Below the pieces are notes generated by a model, which searched no databases, was not told the DNA's origin, and was given only the letters and a program-made list of their open reading frames with translations. A DNA stretch of 64,000 nt from Corynebacterium massiliense DSM 45435 (lineage in GTDB: Bacteria; Actinomycetota; Actinomycetes; Mycobacteriales; Mycobacteriaceae): NCBI RefSeq assembly GCF_028609805.1, contig NZ_CP063189.1:1550001-1614000 (forward strand), in the 5' to 3' direction. Shown here in pieces: positions 10,128 to 20,101 of this stretch. The position numbers and the translations under genes are program-made. Numbering within the stretch: position 1 is the first letter of the stretch; each line of letters opens with the position of its first letter.

Positions 10128-10655
10128 CTAGCGCTTGCGGTAACCCATCCGCGGCTTGAAACCCGCGGGGTGCCGCATCTGGGCCACGCCATCGGCAATG
10201 CACAGCCGAGCCCGGCGGTCGACGGAGTCCGGCAGCTGGGCCACGGAGAACCACTGGGCCTCCGTGTTTTCCTCGTCGCTGATGACCGGCTCGGCATCGT
10301 GAGGCACGGACAGACGCATCGTGGTGTCCATGAACAGGCACTCGTCGCCGTTGGGGTAGGTCACCGGCCCCACTTTGCCCACGCCGAGGAGAGCTTCCAC
10401 CGTGGCGTCGAGTCCAACTTCCTCCTTGGTCTCACGCACGGCGGTCTCGGAAACCTCTTCACCTGGCTCACAGATCCCGGCGACCGGGGTCCACCTACCG
10501 TTGTCGGCACGCTTGACTAGGAGCACCTTGGGCACCTCCCAGATCGGCGCGCCCGCGGGTACCGGCCGGAGGATGATCGCGGTGCAGGCGGGGAGGAAGA
10601 GTTGCTTGTTCCCCACGTGCTCGCGGAGATCGAGGATGTAGTCAGGAGTAGGCAT
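10128..10655 (-). CDS. Nudix hydrolase
   Basis: 175 aa with a full Nudix box: G-x5-E-x7-R-E-x-x-E-E-x-G, from GICEPGEE to RETKEEVGL. The substrate is unknown; the family cleaves nucleoside diphosphates linked to other groups. The start ATG overlaps the stop of the upstream protease gene (TGATG), so they are translationally coupled. Confidence 0.9.
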   Translation of the reverse strand: MPTPDYILDLREHVGNKQLFLPACTAIILRPVPAGAPIWEVPKVLLVKRADNGRWTPVAGICEPGEEVSETAVRETKEEVGLDATVEALLGVGKVGPVTYPNGDECLFMDTTMRLSVPHDAEPVISDEENTEAQWFSVAQLPDSVDRRARLCIADGVAQMRHPAGFKPRMGYRKR

Positions 10656-11689
10656 CAGGCGGCCTCGTTTTCTACGAGGTGGCCGGCAGTCTCGCCCAAC
10701 TGGTCCTCGATGACGCGCTGCACGTCCACGATCGGGGTAAAGGACAGGCCGATGTCGCGATCGGCCGTGCACTCCTCATCGTCGCCGAGTTTCTCGGTGG
10801 TGCCGGAAACGATACCGACAATGACGCGCATTCCGTCCACGTCGGTGTAGACGGGTCCGCCAGAGTCGCCCGTCTTCGCGCACATGTGGGCGCGCGCAGA
10901 GGTCGACTCGAGTTTTTCTTCCTTTGTGTTCAGCGTCCCCTTTTCCTTATCCCCGGTGACCTTCCCGCAGGTGATATCGGTGCTGCGCCCCAGCTTGCAC
11001 ACCTCGTCGGGCAATTTCCGCAGGCTCTCGGCGACGGCCGTGTCTGAGTACGACGGGGTGTAGTACTCGGCGTCTCCCGTCAGCTCGATGAGAGCGACGT
11101 CGAGGTCGTGGGACTCCCCCGCGTACAGGTCGGAGTAGACGACATGCCCGATGGGTTCGGCCGGGTATTTGAACTTGCGGTTTTCCTGCCCTGCCCACAC
11201 GGTGTCGCCTTCCTTTCCGCAGTGCGATGCCGTGACCGCGTACTTCCGGCCATCCGGCAGGCTAAAGGAGTAGGCGGCGCTGCACACCTGAAAGTTGAAG
11301 TACTCACCCGGTGTTGGTTCTTCCGGTGAGATATCCAGTGCCGTGCCCGGCGGCAGGGGTGACTCATCCGGGACAATATAGCTGTCCTTTTCGCCGCTGA
11401 CCGCGCCGAAGCCGTCCTTGTCGGGCTCGAAAGACTTATCTGCCGAGCCGGTGCCGGCATCGGAAGCCGTGCTTGCCGATGTCTCCCCGGCCCCACCTTT
11501 CCCCGCGTGATCAGCGGGATCCGACGTGGCCGCGGGGCCGGCGGAATCGGTGCCGTCCGCGTTCGAGGCGCCGTTTTCATCGCCAATCGTGCAGCCGCCA
11601 ACCAGCATGGAACCGGCGAGGACGGAGGCGGCCAGCAGGCGACCTGCCACGCGGCGCGCTGCTGTTTTGTGCGGGCTAATCAACGTCAT
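10655..11689 (-). CDS. Trypsin-like serine protease, predicted lipoprotein
   Basis: 344 aa, start at ATG 11689. The N-terminal signal ends in a lipobox (MLVGGC), followed by a roughly 70-residue Ser/Asp/Gly-rich linker and a chymotrypsin-fold domain. The triad is readable: His in VTASHCGKEG, Asp in DLDVALIEL and Ser in AKTGDSGGPV. The predicted location is the outer face of the membrane. It is transcribed from the direction of thrC. Confidence 0.88.
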   Translation of the reverse strand: MTLISPHKTAARRVAGRLLAASVLAGSMLVGGCTIGDENGASNADGTDSAGPAATSDPADHAGKGGAGETSASTASDAGTGSADKSFEPDKDGFGAVSGEKDSYIVPDESPLPPGTALDISPEEPTPGEYFNFQVCSAAYSFSLPDGRKYAVTASHCGKEGDTVWAGQENRKFKYPAEPIGHVVYSDLYAGESHDLDVALIELTGDAEYYTPSYSDTAVAESLRKLPDEVCKLGRSTDITCGKVTGDKEKGTLNTKEEKLESTSARAHMCAKTGDSGGPVYTDVDGMRVIVGIVSGTTEKLGDDEECTADRDIGLSFTPIVDVQRVIEDQLGETAGHLVENEAA

Positions 11690-11828
11690 CGCCTCCGGAG
11701 TGCTCGCTGTCATCTGCATCTGCCGCGTTGTCGCTATCGGATTGCGCGGCCGCGCGCATGTCACGGAGGAATTTCTCCGGATCGAACTCGGTGAAGTAGT
11801 CCGGACCGGCAAACTGCTCCTGGCCCAT
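11676..11828 (-). CDS. Small acidic protein, unknown
   Basis: 50 aa with the start at ATG 11828, supported by a strong GGAGGT ribosome site and placed 5 bp after thrC. The sequence begins MGQEQFAGPDYFTEFDPEKF and ends in an Asp/Ser-rich tail. The stop overlaps the protease start by 14 bp, suggesting coupling. I do not recognise it. Confidence 0.6.
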   Translation of the reverse strand: MGQEQFAGPDYFTEFDPEKFLRDMRAAAQSDSDNAADADDSEHSGGDDVD

Positions 11829-11833
11829 GCGTG

Positions 11834-13288
11834 TTACACCTCCGTGTTGTCGATTGATTGCATGATGAAGTCTTTCACAGCCGCCGCATCGTTGGGCATC
11901 TCGGTGACGTAGCGGCCGCCCTCCATGATGTGGGCGAAGCGCTCGGGAGCGTCCGGATCGTGCCCGACGGCTGCCCGGATGGTCTCGGTGAACTTGACCG
12001 GCAGGGCCGTTTCCATACACATGATCGGGGTCTGGACCCCGGCATCCTGGGCAGCGCGGGCCGCCTTAATGCCATCGGCGGTATGCGGGTCGACCACGAC
12101 CCCGTAGGCGTTGGCGACGTCCCTAATTGTCTGCAGACGATCCGCGTGGTGGGAGGAGGCGGAGAAGAAACCGTACTTTTCCGCCGCGGCATCGAGAAGC
12201 TCGGCTGGCAGGGTGAACCCGCCCTTTTTCACCTGGTGGGCGAAAAGGTCTGCGGTGCGCTCCGCGTCGCGGCCAACGAGGTCGAAGACGAAGCGTTCGA
12301 AGTTCGACGCGCGCGAGATGTCCATCGACGGCGAGGACGTCGCCACCGTCTCCGCGGCGCTGCGGGGGCGGTAATTTCCGGTGCGGAAAAATTCATCGAG
12401 TACGTCATTCTCGTTGGTCGCCACGATGAGGCGGTCGACCGGCAGGCCCATTTGCTTGGCGATGTGCCCCGCGCACACGTTGCCGAAGTTGCCCGTCGGT
12501 ACGGCGAACGACACCCGCTGTTCGGCGGCGGGGCGCGAGCTATCGGTAGCGCGTAACCAGGTCAAAAAGTAGTAGACCACCTGGGCCATCAGCCGCGCCC
12601 AGTTGATGGAGTTGACCGCCCCGATTCGGTAATTCGCTTTGAACTCCGCGTCGGAGGAGACCGCCTTAACCACGTCCTGGCAGTCGTCGAAGACGCCGTC
12701 GAGAGCGATGTTGAAGATGTTCGGATCCTTCAGCCCGAACATCTGCGCCTGTTGGAACGGCGTCATGCGGCCGGCCGGGGTGAGCATGAAGACGCGGATA
12801 TTGTCCCTGCCCCGCATCGCGTACTCGGCCGAGGAGCCGGTATCACCCGACGTGGCGCCCAAAATATTGAGGCTTTCGCCGCGGCGGCCCAGTTCGTATT
12901 CAAAAAGCTCCCCGAGCAGCTGCATCGCCATGTCCTTGAACGCGGCGGTCGGTCCTTGGGATAAGTGGCCGAGCAACAGGCCATCGCCAAGCGCGGTCAC
13001 GGGTGCGATATCCGGGGTGTCGAATACGGGCTCGCGATACGCCCGCCGCGTCAACCTCGCCACGTCCTCAGCGGGGATGTCATCAATGAACAGCGTGCAG
13101 ATCTCGGCGGCGACGGCAGCGTAGCCATCCGTGTGGAGAAGCTCGCGCCAGGTGTCCAGCTGCGCGGAATCCACCTGCGGGTAGGTCTCGGGGACGAACA
13201 GGCCCCCGTCGGGGGCTAGACCGCCGAGCAGGATATCCGTAAAGCTAGCGGGAATGCGCTGCGGATCTCGCGTTGAAATGTAATACAC
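11834..13288 (-). CDS. thrC: Threonine synthase
   Basis: 484 aa. A PLP enzyme that converts O-phosphohomoserine to threonine. The PLP lysine is in PTAAFKDMAMQ (Lys118), the phosphate-binding loop is SGDTGSSAEYAM, and the typical start MYYISTRD is present. It is the long threonine synthase form (about 480 aa). Confidence 0.97.
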   Translation of the reverse strand: MYYISTRDPQRIPASFTDILLGGLAPDGGLFVPETYPQVDSAQLDTWRELLHTDGYAAVAAEICTLFIDDIPAEDVARLTRRAYREPVFDTPDIAPVTALGDGLLLGHLSQGPTAAFKDMAMQLLGELFEYELGRRGESLNILGATSGDTGSSAEYAMRGRDNIRVFMLTPAGRMTPFQQAQMFGLKDPNIFNIALDGVFDDCQDVVKAVSSDAEFKANYRIGAVNSINWARLMAQVVYYFLTWLRATDSSRPAAEQRVSFAVPTGNFGNVCAGHIAKQMGLPVDRLIVATNENDVLDEFFRTGNYRPRSAAETVATSSPSMDISRASNFERFVFDLVGRDAERTADLFAHQVKKGGFTLPAELLDAAAEKYGFFSASSHHADRLQTIRDVANAYGVVVDPHTADGIKAARAAQDAGVQTPIMCMETALPVKFTETIRAAVGHDPDAPERFAHIMEGGRYVTEMPNDAAAVKDFIMQSIDNTEV

Positions 13289-13299
13289 GAAGACACAGC

Positions 13300-13824
13300 T
13301 TACTGGTCCGGCGACTGCAAGATAACCGCTTCGACCGGAGCATCGACCAAGCCGGAGTCGTACGCCTTTAACACCGCGTCGGCTTCCTCCGCCGTGATTT
13401 CCCCGCCGTGCGTTGCCTCCCGCAAGTTGTCGACGAGGTGCTGACGGGTGGCCACCGTGTCCACCGTGCGCCCGGATTCATCGGCAGTAAACGCGCCTTG
13501 CGGCAGACCCATTGCACGGGCTAGTTCCGCCAGTGCCGAGTCGTTGGTGGAATCTTCGGGGTTGCGACGATCGATCTGTGAGCCGCTGAGCACCTCTTCG
13601 ACCGTCTTGGCGTTTTTCGGTTTAGCCGGCGGCTGGAGCATGATGACCAGCACCCCGAGCAGCGCGATGACCGCCGCGCCGCCCACAACCCACGGCCAAC
13701 GGATGGGCCGGGATCGCAGGCGCGGTCGCCGGACAGAAGTCCGCGCGCGGACTGGGCGCACGACGGCCGCGGTCTCACCACTGTCCGGAAAGCGTTCTTC
13801 CCGCGTGGCGTTGGGCGTGCTCAC
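13300..13824 (-). CDS. Single-pass membrane protein, unknown
   Basis: 174 aa. An Arg-rich N-terminus (about 43 residues) precedes one transmembrane helix (WPWVVGGAAVIALLGVLVIML) and a soluble extracytoplasmic domain with no recognised family. GTG start at 13824; its GTGA overlaps the stop of the upstream gene, so it is coupled to it. Confidence 0.65.
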   Translation of the reverse strand: MSTPNATREERFPDSGETAAVVRPVRARTSVRRPRLRSRPIRWPWVVGGAAVIALLGVLVIMLQPPAKPKNAKTVEEVLSGSQIDRRNPEDSTNDSALAELARAMGLPQGAFTADESGRTVDTVATRQHLVDNLREATHGGEITAEEADAVLKAYDSGLVDAPVEAVILQSPDQ

Positions 13825-14246
13825 TGGTCGTCGTCCTCCACGTCGAAGTGACCGAACGGGCCGTTATGACCGGAGTGACCAGTGTGCGGGCCGAATCCCC
13901 CGGTCGGGCGCGGCGGTTCCTGTTTGCCGGTCAGAATGTCGACGACGGACTTGATGGCGGCCTCCCCCACCGGCCCGACGGGATTGCGGGATCCGCGGGA
14001 ATTGCGCGGGCCCGGCGCGTCGTGGTGGGCCGGCTGTGGTCCGCGATCCCCGCCGTGGCGCGGGCCGTGGTGAGGCAGATTCTGGTGCCCCGCCGATTCC
14101 GGCTTGTCGATGGTGATGTGCAACGTGCTGCCCTCAAGCGAGAGCTGGGCGTCCGGCTTGACGCCGGCGGCCTGCGCAGCCGTGATCACAGCGGTGAGAT
14201 CCGCAAACGTGGCGTCAGAAATATCAACAGACAGCGTTAAAGCCAT
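13821..14246 (-). CDS. Hypothetical protein with His/Gly/Pro-rich C-terminal half
   Basis: 141 aa, start ATG 14246 with AAAGGAGG upstream. The first 60 or so residues look like a small alpha/beta domain (MALTLSVDISDATFADL...); the rest is rich in His, Gly and Pro and ends acidic (VEDDDQ). The His-rich part could bind metal, but that is only composition. It overlaps the next gene by 4 bp. Confidence 0.6.
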   Translation of the reverse strand: MALTLSVDISDATFADLTAVITAAQAAGVKPDAQLSLEGSTLHITIDKPESAGHQNLPHHGPRHGGDRGPQPAHHDAPGPRNSRGSRNPVGPVGEAAIKSVVDILTGKQEPPRPTGGFGPHTGHSGHNGPFGHFDVEDDDQ

Positions 14247-14296
14247 GGGAATATGCCTCCTTTGTCTTGCTGACCGCAAGGATAAAACACGCACCT

Positions 14297-17200
14297 TTAG
14301 TCGTGCTCGAAAGATTCTGGCTCTCCCCAGAAGACTTCATCGACGATGCGTCGCGCGTGCCGGGTTGCTTTCAGGTAAGCCTCTAGAAACTGTTGGTTCT
14401 CGGCAGGATCCCACCCGGAGGCCGCCGCCACCTGCGCGAGCTGATGCCCTGGTTGGGGCAGCTGGTCGACGCGCTTTCCGCGGACCAAAACCAGCGCGTT
14501 GCGCGCCTTGGTGGCCATCAGCCAGGCATCGCGCAAAATGGTGCACGCGTTTGCGGAAAGCAGATCCGTGTCTTCCAGCACGTCGAGGGCCTGCAAAGTA
14601 GAAGGCTCGCGCAGTGCCGGGTGTAAGTGCGCATGCATCATCGTCAGCAGCTGCACGGTCCACTCGATGTCGGTCAGCGCGCCGCGCCCCAGCTTGGTAT
14701 GCGTGTTGCGGTCAGCGCCCCGCGGGAGCCGTTCGTTATCCACCCGCGCTTTCATCCGGCGGATGCTGCGGATGGTGTCGGCGTCCGTGCCGCCGTCTGG
14801 GTAGCGGAAGCGGTCGATCATCTCAATGAATTTCTTCCCCACCGCCTCATCTCCGGCGACGAAAGAAGCGCGCAGGAGTGCCTGCATCTCCCACGGTTCG
14901 CCCCACTGCGAGTAGTAGCGTTCGTAGGAGTCAAGGGTGCGCACTACCGCACCCGATCGCCCCTCCGGGCGCAGGCCGAGGTCGACTTCCAATGGCGGGT
15001 CCCCGGAGGGCGTAGACAGGCGGCGCCGCAGCGAATCCACGATGCGGGTAGCCCATTTCAGTGCGTCGCCGTCCTGCGTCGGCTCGGCGACGAACATGAC
15101 GTCCGCATCGGAGCCGAAGCCGAGTTCCTTGCCCCCGAGGCGCCCCATGCCGATGACCGCGATGCGGGCCGGTGGGCGGGCGTCGTCGTGAGCGTGGCGC
15201 CAGGCGCGCACCTCCGCGCGCAAGGCGGCCTCCAGCACCGCGTTCCATACAGTGGATAGGTGCTCGCACACCTGCCGCACCGAAATGAAACCGAGCAGAT
15301 CGGCCGCGGCGATGCGGGCAAGCTCCACGCGGCGCAGCGAACGGGCGACGGCGACGGCTTTGGCCGGGTCGAGGTGGCGGCGCGTCGAGTTCACCAGCGC
15401 CGAGGAAACCTGCTCGGCGGTCGTGCCGAGCAGCTTCGGGCCGTCCGAGCCATCGGAGAGCAACTTGACCACGTCGGGCGCGGCAATGATGAGGCTTGCC
15501 GCATACGGCGAGGTGCCCAAAATATGCATGAGGCGCTGGCCGACGATTCCTTCATCCCGCAGGGTGCGCAGGAACCACGTGCGGTCCAGGGCTGCCTCGG
15601 ATAGCTTGCGGTAATTCAACAGGCCCGCATCCGGGTCTGCAGTGGCAGACAGCCACTCCATGAGGGTGGGCAACAGAATGGATTGGATGCGCGCCTTGCG
15701 GGAGCTGCCGGCGGCGAGGGAGCTTAAGTGCTCGAAGGCGCGATCGGGATCCCCATACCCCAGCGCCGCCAGCTGTAGTTTCGCGGCGTGCGGGGAAAGC
15801 CTCTGTTCCGCCTCGGACATCCCCGCCACCGAGTTCAGCAGCGGCCGGTAAAAGAGTTTGGAGTGAAGATCGGTCACGCGCAGGCGGGCGCGTTTGAGCT
15901 CCGCCGACAACTCGTCAGCAGCCGAACGCATCCCCTCCGGGGTGAAACCAGCGATGGTCGCGAGCCAAGCCCATCCGTCGGTGTCAGTGTTGTCGGGCAT
16001 GGTGTGGGTGCGCCGAAAGCGCTCCAGCTGTAGGCGGTGCTCCACGAGGCGCAGGAATTCGTAGTCCGCGATGAGCTGGTTGCCATCCTCGCGGCCGACG
16101 TACCCGGCGGCTACCAGTGCCGCGAGCGCCCCGACAGTCGAGGCTTCCCGCAGGGTCGCATCGGAGCGCCCGTGCACCAGTTGGAGCAGCTGCACGGCGA
16201 ACTCCACGTCCCGCAGGCTGCCGGTTCCCAGCTTTAGCTCGCGCTCCTGCATGTCCTTGGGCACGTTATCCAACACGCGCCGGCGCATGCGCTGCACGTC
16301 CTCCACGAAAGAGTCGCGCTCGGAGGCTTGCCACACCAACGGCCCGAGCTGTTCTTCGTAGTCTTTGCCCAGCGGGAGGTACCCGGTCTGGGCCCGGGCT
16401 TTGAGCAGCGCTTGGAACTCCCATGTCTCCGCCCACCGCTGGTAATACGCCACGTATGAATCGAGCGTGCGCACTAAAGCGCCGGATTTTCCTTCTGGGC
16501 GCAGGTTGGCGTCCACTTCGAAGAAGCAGGCGGTGCCCACCTGAATGGTTTCCGAGGCCAGACGGGTCGCGCGCGTCTGTGCGCGGTTCTCCCCTACCGC
16601 CTCGGCGACGAAGACGACGTCGACGTCGGAGATGTAATTGAGCTCGCCCGCGCCGCACTTTCCTAAAGCGATGACGGCCAGGGTGGTGGTCAACGGCTCT
16701 GCTTCGTCCCCGGTTCCATAGACGGTGCCGCAGGCGACGGCGAGGGCGGCGGTTAGGGCGGCATCGGCAAGCGCGGTTGTGCGGCGGGTGACATCGGTAA
16801 ACGGCACCGCCGGCTGCGGCGTGGTCTGCCCCTTGCGGGAGTGGAACGTGCCGGCTAGGTCGTGGGCGGCAATCCGCATCATGAGCGTGCGGTAGGTCTC
16901 GCGCAAGCGGGGTTTCGCCTCCGCGCCCACCACGCCCGCCCGGTAGGTGCCGGGGGTGTCAAGAGTGTCGCTCGCAGAATCGGGGTGTTCCAGCGGCGCG
17001 GCGTAATCGGCCGGGCGCGCCTCGATGGACTCGAGTAGCGCCCGGTTCATCTCCGCCGGTTCCGGCAGTGCTTTGCCCAGCTCCCGCCACTGCTCCGGAT
17101 GCGCCACCAGGTGATCGCCCAACGCAGTGGATGCCCCCAGCAGGGCAATGAGCCGCACGCGCAGCGCTTCCTCATCGCGCACCGCACGATCAAGGGCTGC

Positions 17201-17404
17201 TGCTTCCCCGTCGAGGGCGGTGTACAGGCGCACCAGGTTGTTCAGCGCCAAGTCGGGATCGCCGGCGGCGGCAAGGCACCACAAAAGCTCGGTCGATTCC
17301 GCCGAGTCCCACCCCAGGAATTCCAAGTCCTCCGCGGCGGTGGAACGAGTTAAGCCCAACGTTGCCACAGACGGCATTCGCCGGGAGTGTCCCTGCTGAG
17401 TCAT
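14297..17404 (-). CDS. glnE: Bifunctional glutamine synthetase adenylyltransferase/deadenylase
   Basis: 1035 aa, two nucleotidyltransferase domains in tandem: the N-terminal deadenylase has GELNYISDVDVVFVAEA and the C-terminal adenylylase has GKELGFGSDADVMFVAEP, each with the GxxDxD metal-binding pattern. It modifies GlnA at Tyr406 (encoded at 8640-10076) and so tunes glutamine synthesis to nitrogen supply. It lies 27 bp downstream of glnA2 in the same direction, an arrangement common in actinobacteria. Confidence 0.97.
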   Translation of the reverse strand: MTQQGHSRRMPSVATLGLTRSTAAEDLEFLGWDSAESTELLWCLAAAGDPDLALNNLVRLYTALDGEAAALDRAVRDEEALRVRLIALLGASTALGDHLVAHPEQWRELGKALPEPAEMNRALLESIEARPADYAAPLEHPDSASDTLDTPGTYRAGVVGAEAKPRLRETYRTLMMRIAAHDLAGTFHSRKGQTTPQPAVPFTDVTRRTTALADAALTAALAVACGTVYGTGDEAEPLTTTLAVIALGKCGAGELNYISDVDVVFVAEAVGENRAQTRATRLASETIQVGTACFFEVDANLRPEGKSGALVRTLDSYVAYYQRWAETWEFQALLKARAQTGYLPLGKDYEEQLGPLVWQASERDSFVEDVQRMRRRVLDNVPKDMQERELKLGTGSLRDVEFAVQLLQLVHGRSDATLREASTVGALAALVAAGYVGREDGNQLIADYEFLRLVEHRLQLERFRRTHTMPDNTDTDGWAWLATIAGFTPEGMRSAADELSAELKRARLRVTDLHSKLFYRPLLNSVAGMSEAEQRLSPHAAKLQLAALGYGDPDRAFEHLSSLAAGSSRKARIQSILLPTLMEWLSATADPDAGLLNYRKLSEAALDRTWFLRTLRDEGIVGQRLMHILGTSPYAASLIIAAPDVVKLLSDGSDGPKLLGTTAEQVSSALVNSTRRHLDPAKAVAVARSLRRVELARIAAADLLGFISVRQVCEHLSTVWNAVLEAALRAEVRAWRHAHDDARPPARIAVIGMGRLGGKELGFGSDADVMFVAEPTQDGDALKWATRIVDSLRRRLSTPSGDPPLEVDLGLRPEGRSGAVVRTLDSYERYYSQWGEPWEMQALLRASFVAGDEAVGKKFIEMIDRFRYPDGGTDADTIRSIRRMKARVDNERLPRGADRNTHTKLGRGALTDIEWTVQLLTMMHAHLHPALREPSTLQALDVLEDTDLLSANACTILRDAWLMATKARNALVLVRGKRVDQLPQPGHQLAQVAAASGWDPAENQQFLEAYLKATRHARRIVDEVFWGEPESFEHD

Positions 17405-17431
17405 AGCGTGCTCCTTTCCCGCGTTCCGGCC

Positions 17432-18784
17432 CTAGATGTCGAGGTTGTTGCGCAGCTCGAAAGCGGTGATCTGTTCCTGGTAGGCGTGCCACTCGTCCCA
17501 TTTGGAGCGCAGGAAGAACTCGAAGACGTGCTCGCCCAGCACGTCCGCCATGAACTCTGACTTTTCCAGGTAGCGCAGGGCCTGATCGAGGCTGAGCGGA
17601 AGATCCTTGTACCCCATAGCGCGTCGCTCGCGGCGGGTAAGTTGGTGGACATTGTCCTCCGCGGCGTCTTCCAAGTCGTAGCCTTCCCGAATACCCCGCA
17701 AACCCGCCGCCAGGACCGCGGCGTAGCCCAGATACGGGTTCATCGCGGAGTCGATCGATCGGATTTCCACCCGGCGAGATTCTTCCTTGTTGAGGCGGTA
17801 AGTAGGAACCCGTACCAGCGCGGACCGGTTGGACACGCCCCACGTGGCGGACCCCGGCGCCTCGGCGCCGAACATCAGCCGCTTGTAGCTGTTGACCCAC
17901 TGATTAGTCACCGCCGTCAGCTCGTTCGCGTGGGCCAGGATGCCGGCGATGAACTGCTTGGCGGTGTCCGAGAGCGAAAACTCGTCGTCCGGGTCGTGGA
18001 AGGCGTTGGAGTCCCCCTCGAACAGGGACATGTGCGTGTGCATGCCGTTGCCCTGCCACTGCGGGAAGGGCTTGGGCATAAACGTCGCGCGCACCCCGTG
18101 GAGAGTGGCCACGTGCTTGATGAGGTAGCGGAACGTCATGATGTTGTCAGCGGCGTTTAACACGTCCGCGTGCCGGAGATCGATTTCCTGCTGGCCCGGC
18201 GCGGTCTCGTGGTGGCTGAATTCCGTGGCGATGCCCATTTGTTCCAGGGTGGCCATCGCCGCGCGGCGGAACCGGGGTGCCGCATGCGGGGAGGCTTGGT
18301 CGAAATAGCCACCGTTGTCGGTGGGCACCAGGTTGTCGGGGTCTCCGTCGGCGCCGGAGGCTGACTGTCGCAGCAGGAAGAATTCGATTTCCGGGGAGAC
18401 GATGCATTCGAACCCGTCGTGGGCGGCGCTGGTGACCTGGCGGCGCAGAATATGCCGTGGATCCACCATGGATGGCTGCCCGTCCGGCTGGGCGATATCG
18501 CAGAACATGCGCGCAGACCGCAGGTCCGAGTCGTCATCATCAGCCGGCATGATTTGGAAGGTCGACGGATCTGGTAGCGCAATGGTGTCCGATTCGGAAA
18601 TGCGGGAGAACCCCTCGACCGACGAGCCGTCGAAGCCGACTCCCTCGTCGAAGGCCGACTCCAGTTCCGACGGGCTCATCACGACCGATTTGAGCGAACC
18701 GAGGATGTCTGTAAACCACAGGCGAATGAAGTGGATATCCCGCTCTTCGACGGTCCTAAGAACAAATTCTTGCTGGCTGTTCAT
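17432..18784 (-). CDS. glnA2: Glutamine synthetase-like protein GlnA2
   Basis: 450 aa, GSI-alpha-type relative. It has the GS core signatures (GFDGSSVEGF, NGMHTHMSL, EAPGSATWGVSNRSALVRVP) but lacks the NLYDLPPEE adenylylation site, so GlnE probably does not modify it. The start is set at ATG 18784 (MNSQQEF). Its true substrate is uncertain, since actinobacterial GlnA2 proteins often act on polyamines or have low GS activity. Confidence 0.93.
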   Translation of the reverse strand: MNSQQEFVLRTVEERDIHFIRLWFTDILGSLKSVVMSPSELESAFDEGVGFDGSSVEGFSRISESDTIALPDPSTFQIMPADDDDSDLRSARMFCDIAQPDGQPSMVDPRHILRRQVTSAAHDGFECIVSPEIEFFLLRQSASGADGDPDNLVPTDNGGYFDQASPHAAPRFRRAAMATLEQMGIATEFSHHETAPGQQEIDLRHADVLNAADNIMTFRYLIKHVATLHGVRATFMPKPFPQWQGNGMHTHMSLFEGDSNAFHDPDDEFSLSDTAKQFIAGILAHANELTAVTNQWVNSYKRLMFGAEAPGSATWGVSNRSALVRVPTYRLNKEESRRVEIRSIDSAMNPYLGYAAVLAAGLRGIREGYDLEDAAEDNVHQLTRRERRAMGYKDLPLSLDQALRYLEKSEFMADVLGEHVFEFFLRSKWDEWHAYQEQITAFELRNNLDI

Positions 18785-18970
18785 GTCTGTCGACTCTACC
18801 GGTTGCAAGACGTCTGCCCACTGGATTAGGCAACCGGGAATAGTCCAAACCCCCAGCTGAGCAGACTATCTCGGGGGTAGTGCGCAGGGGCAACGGCCAC
18901 CGGCCGTGTCCGAAGGGTGTGCCAGAGTAAGCCACGCGAATGAAACACATATTCGAAAAGGATGACTCTC

Positions 18971-20026
18971 ATGCCCCTGCCGATCTCACTCCGTAGCCGT
19001 GTAGTAAACCTCATTATTTTCCTCGCCAAATACGGCTGGGGACCAGACGATCTGCTCCACGTTCTCGGCCCCGCAAGCCATCCCCTCCTCTTTGAGGCAG
19101 CCCCCTTTATTCCTGCGAACATCCAGACAGTCACTCTGCGCAAAGCGTGGCTGCGCCTCGGCCCGCCGACCCAGACCGACGTCGCCGACAAAGATCTGCA
19201 CCGCATGCTCAAGCTGATGCCGAGCTTGGGCCAGCTTGACGATGCCGCTTTGCTCACCGCCACCTACAGCGATCCCAGCAATTCCAACCTCACCGACAAA
19301 CAACAGCGCGCTCGGGAACGCGTCGAGAAACTTTTGCGCAAGGCCGAATCGACCCAATTTAGCGACGAGGCGGAATCGCTCGTGGCCAAGGCTCAAATGC
19401 TGCGCCAGCGCTACCGCATTGAAGAAGCTAAAGAACCAGAAAACCTGCGCGTCATTACCCGCCGGGTGTATATCCATTCCCCGTGGGTTAGGCAGCAGTA
19501 TCACTTGCTGGCCTGCATCGCGCACTTCAATGGCACTGCGACGCTACTTCTCAACAAACACGGCATCGCCACCGTCTTCGGTTCCCCCAGCGACGTCGAG
19601 CACGTTATTGACCTTTACCGAAGTCTCAATCGACAGTGCGCGTTCTTCCTGGACCGCAGCCCGAATGCCGCCGCTGCCCGCGCCAACAATGAGACCGCCG
19701 CGTACCGCCGCAGCTTCTGGATTGCCTACGCGGACCGGATATCGCAGTTGCTGGATACAGCAACCACCGCACCGCATGCCTCGGACGGCGACGAAGACGG
19801 CACCTCTGACACAACCGCGGTAGCGCTGGCCGAGTCCCTTCCCGCGCTCACGGCGCGGTACGACCGAGCCGTGGATGCGATGAACGAGCTGTTTCCCAAT
19901 CTCCGAGTCATGCACCTATCCGCTTCGCACGTCACCGGATTCACTGACGGCGCATCCGCGGCAGACAGGTCCCACCTCGGCGGTGACAGTGCCGGCCTTG
20001 CCGGGCAGCGAGCGATTTGCGGTTAG
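18971..20026 (+). CDS. DUF2786 domain protein
   Basis: About 351 aa from ATG 18971, preceded by AAAGGA at good spacing (ATG 18962 is an alternative). A DUF2786 helical segment is recognisable at about residues 107-147: QQRARERVEKLLRKAEST followed by EAESLVAKAQMLRQRY. The following domain is of unknown function. The gene stands alone, divergent from glnA2. Confidence 0.75.
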   Translation: MPLPISLRSRVVNLIIFLAKYGWGPDDLLHVLGPASHPLLFEAAPFIPANIQTVTLRKAWLRLGPPTQTDVADKDLHRMLKLMPSLGQLDDAALLTATYSDPSNSNLTDKQQRARERVEKLLRKAESTQFSDEAESLVAKAQMLRQRYRIEEAKEPENLRVITRRVYIHSPWVRQQYHLLACIAHFNGTATLLLNKHGIATVFGSPSDVEHVIDLYRSLNRQCAFFLDRSPNAAAARANNETAAYRRSFWIAYADRISQLLDTATTAPHASDGDEDGTSDTTAVALAESLPALTARYDRAVDAMNELFPNLRVMHLSASHVTGFTDGASAADRSHLGGDSAGLAGQRAICG

Positions 20027-20101
20027 ACCATTCGGACCGCGGGTAGGGTGAAGGCGAACCGCATAAGTCGTCCTTTCTCCACGATGAATTAAGGTGCATG
20101 C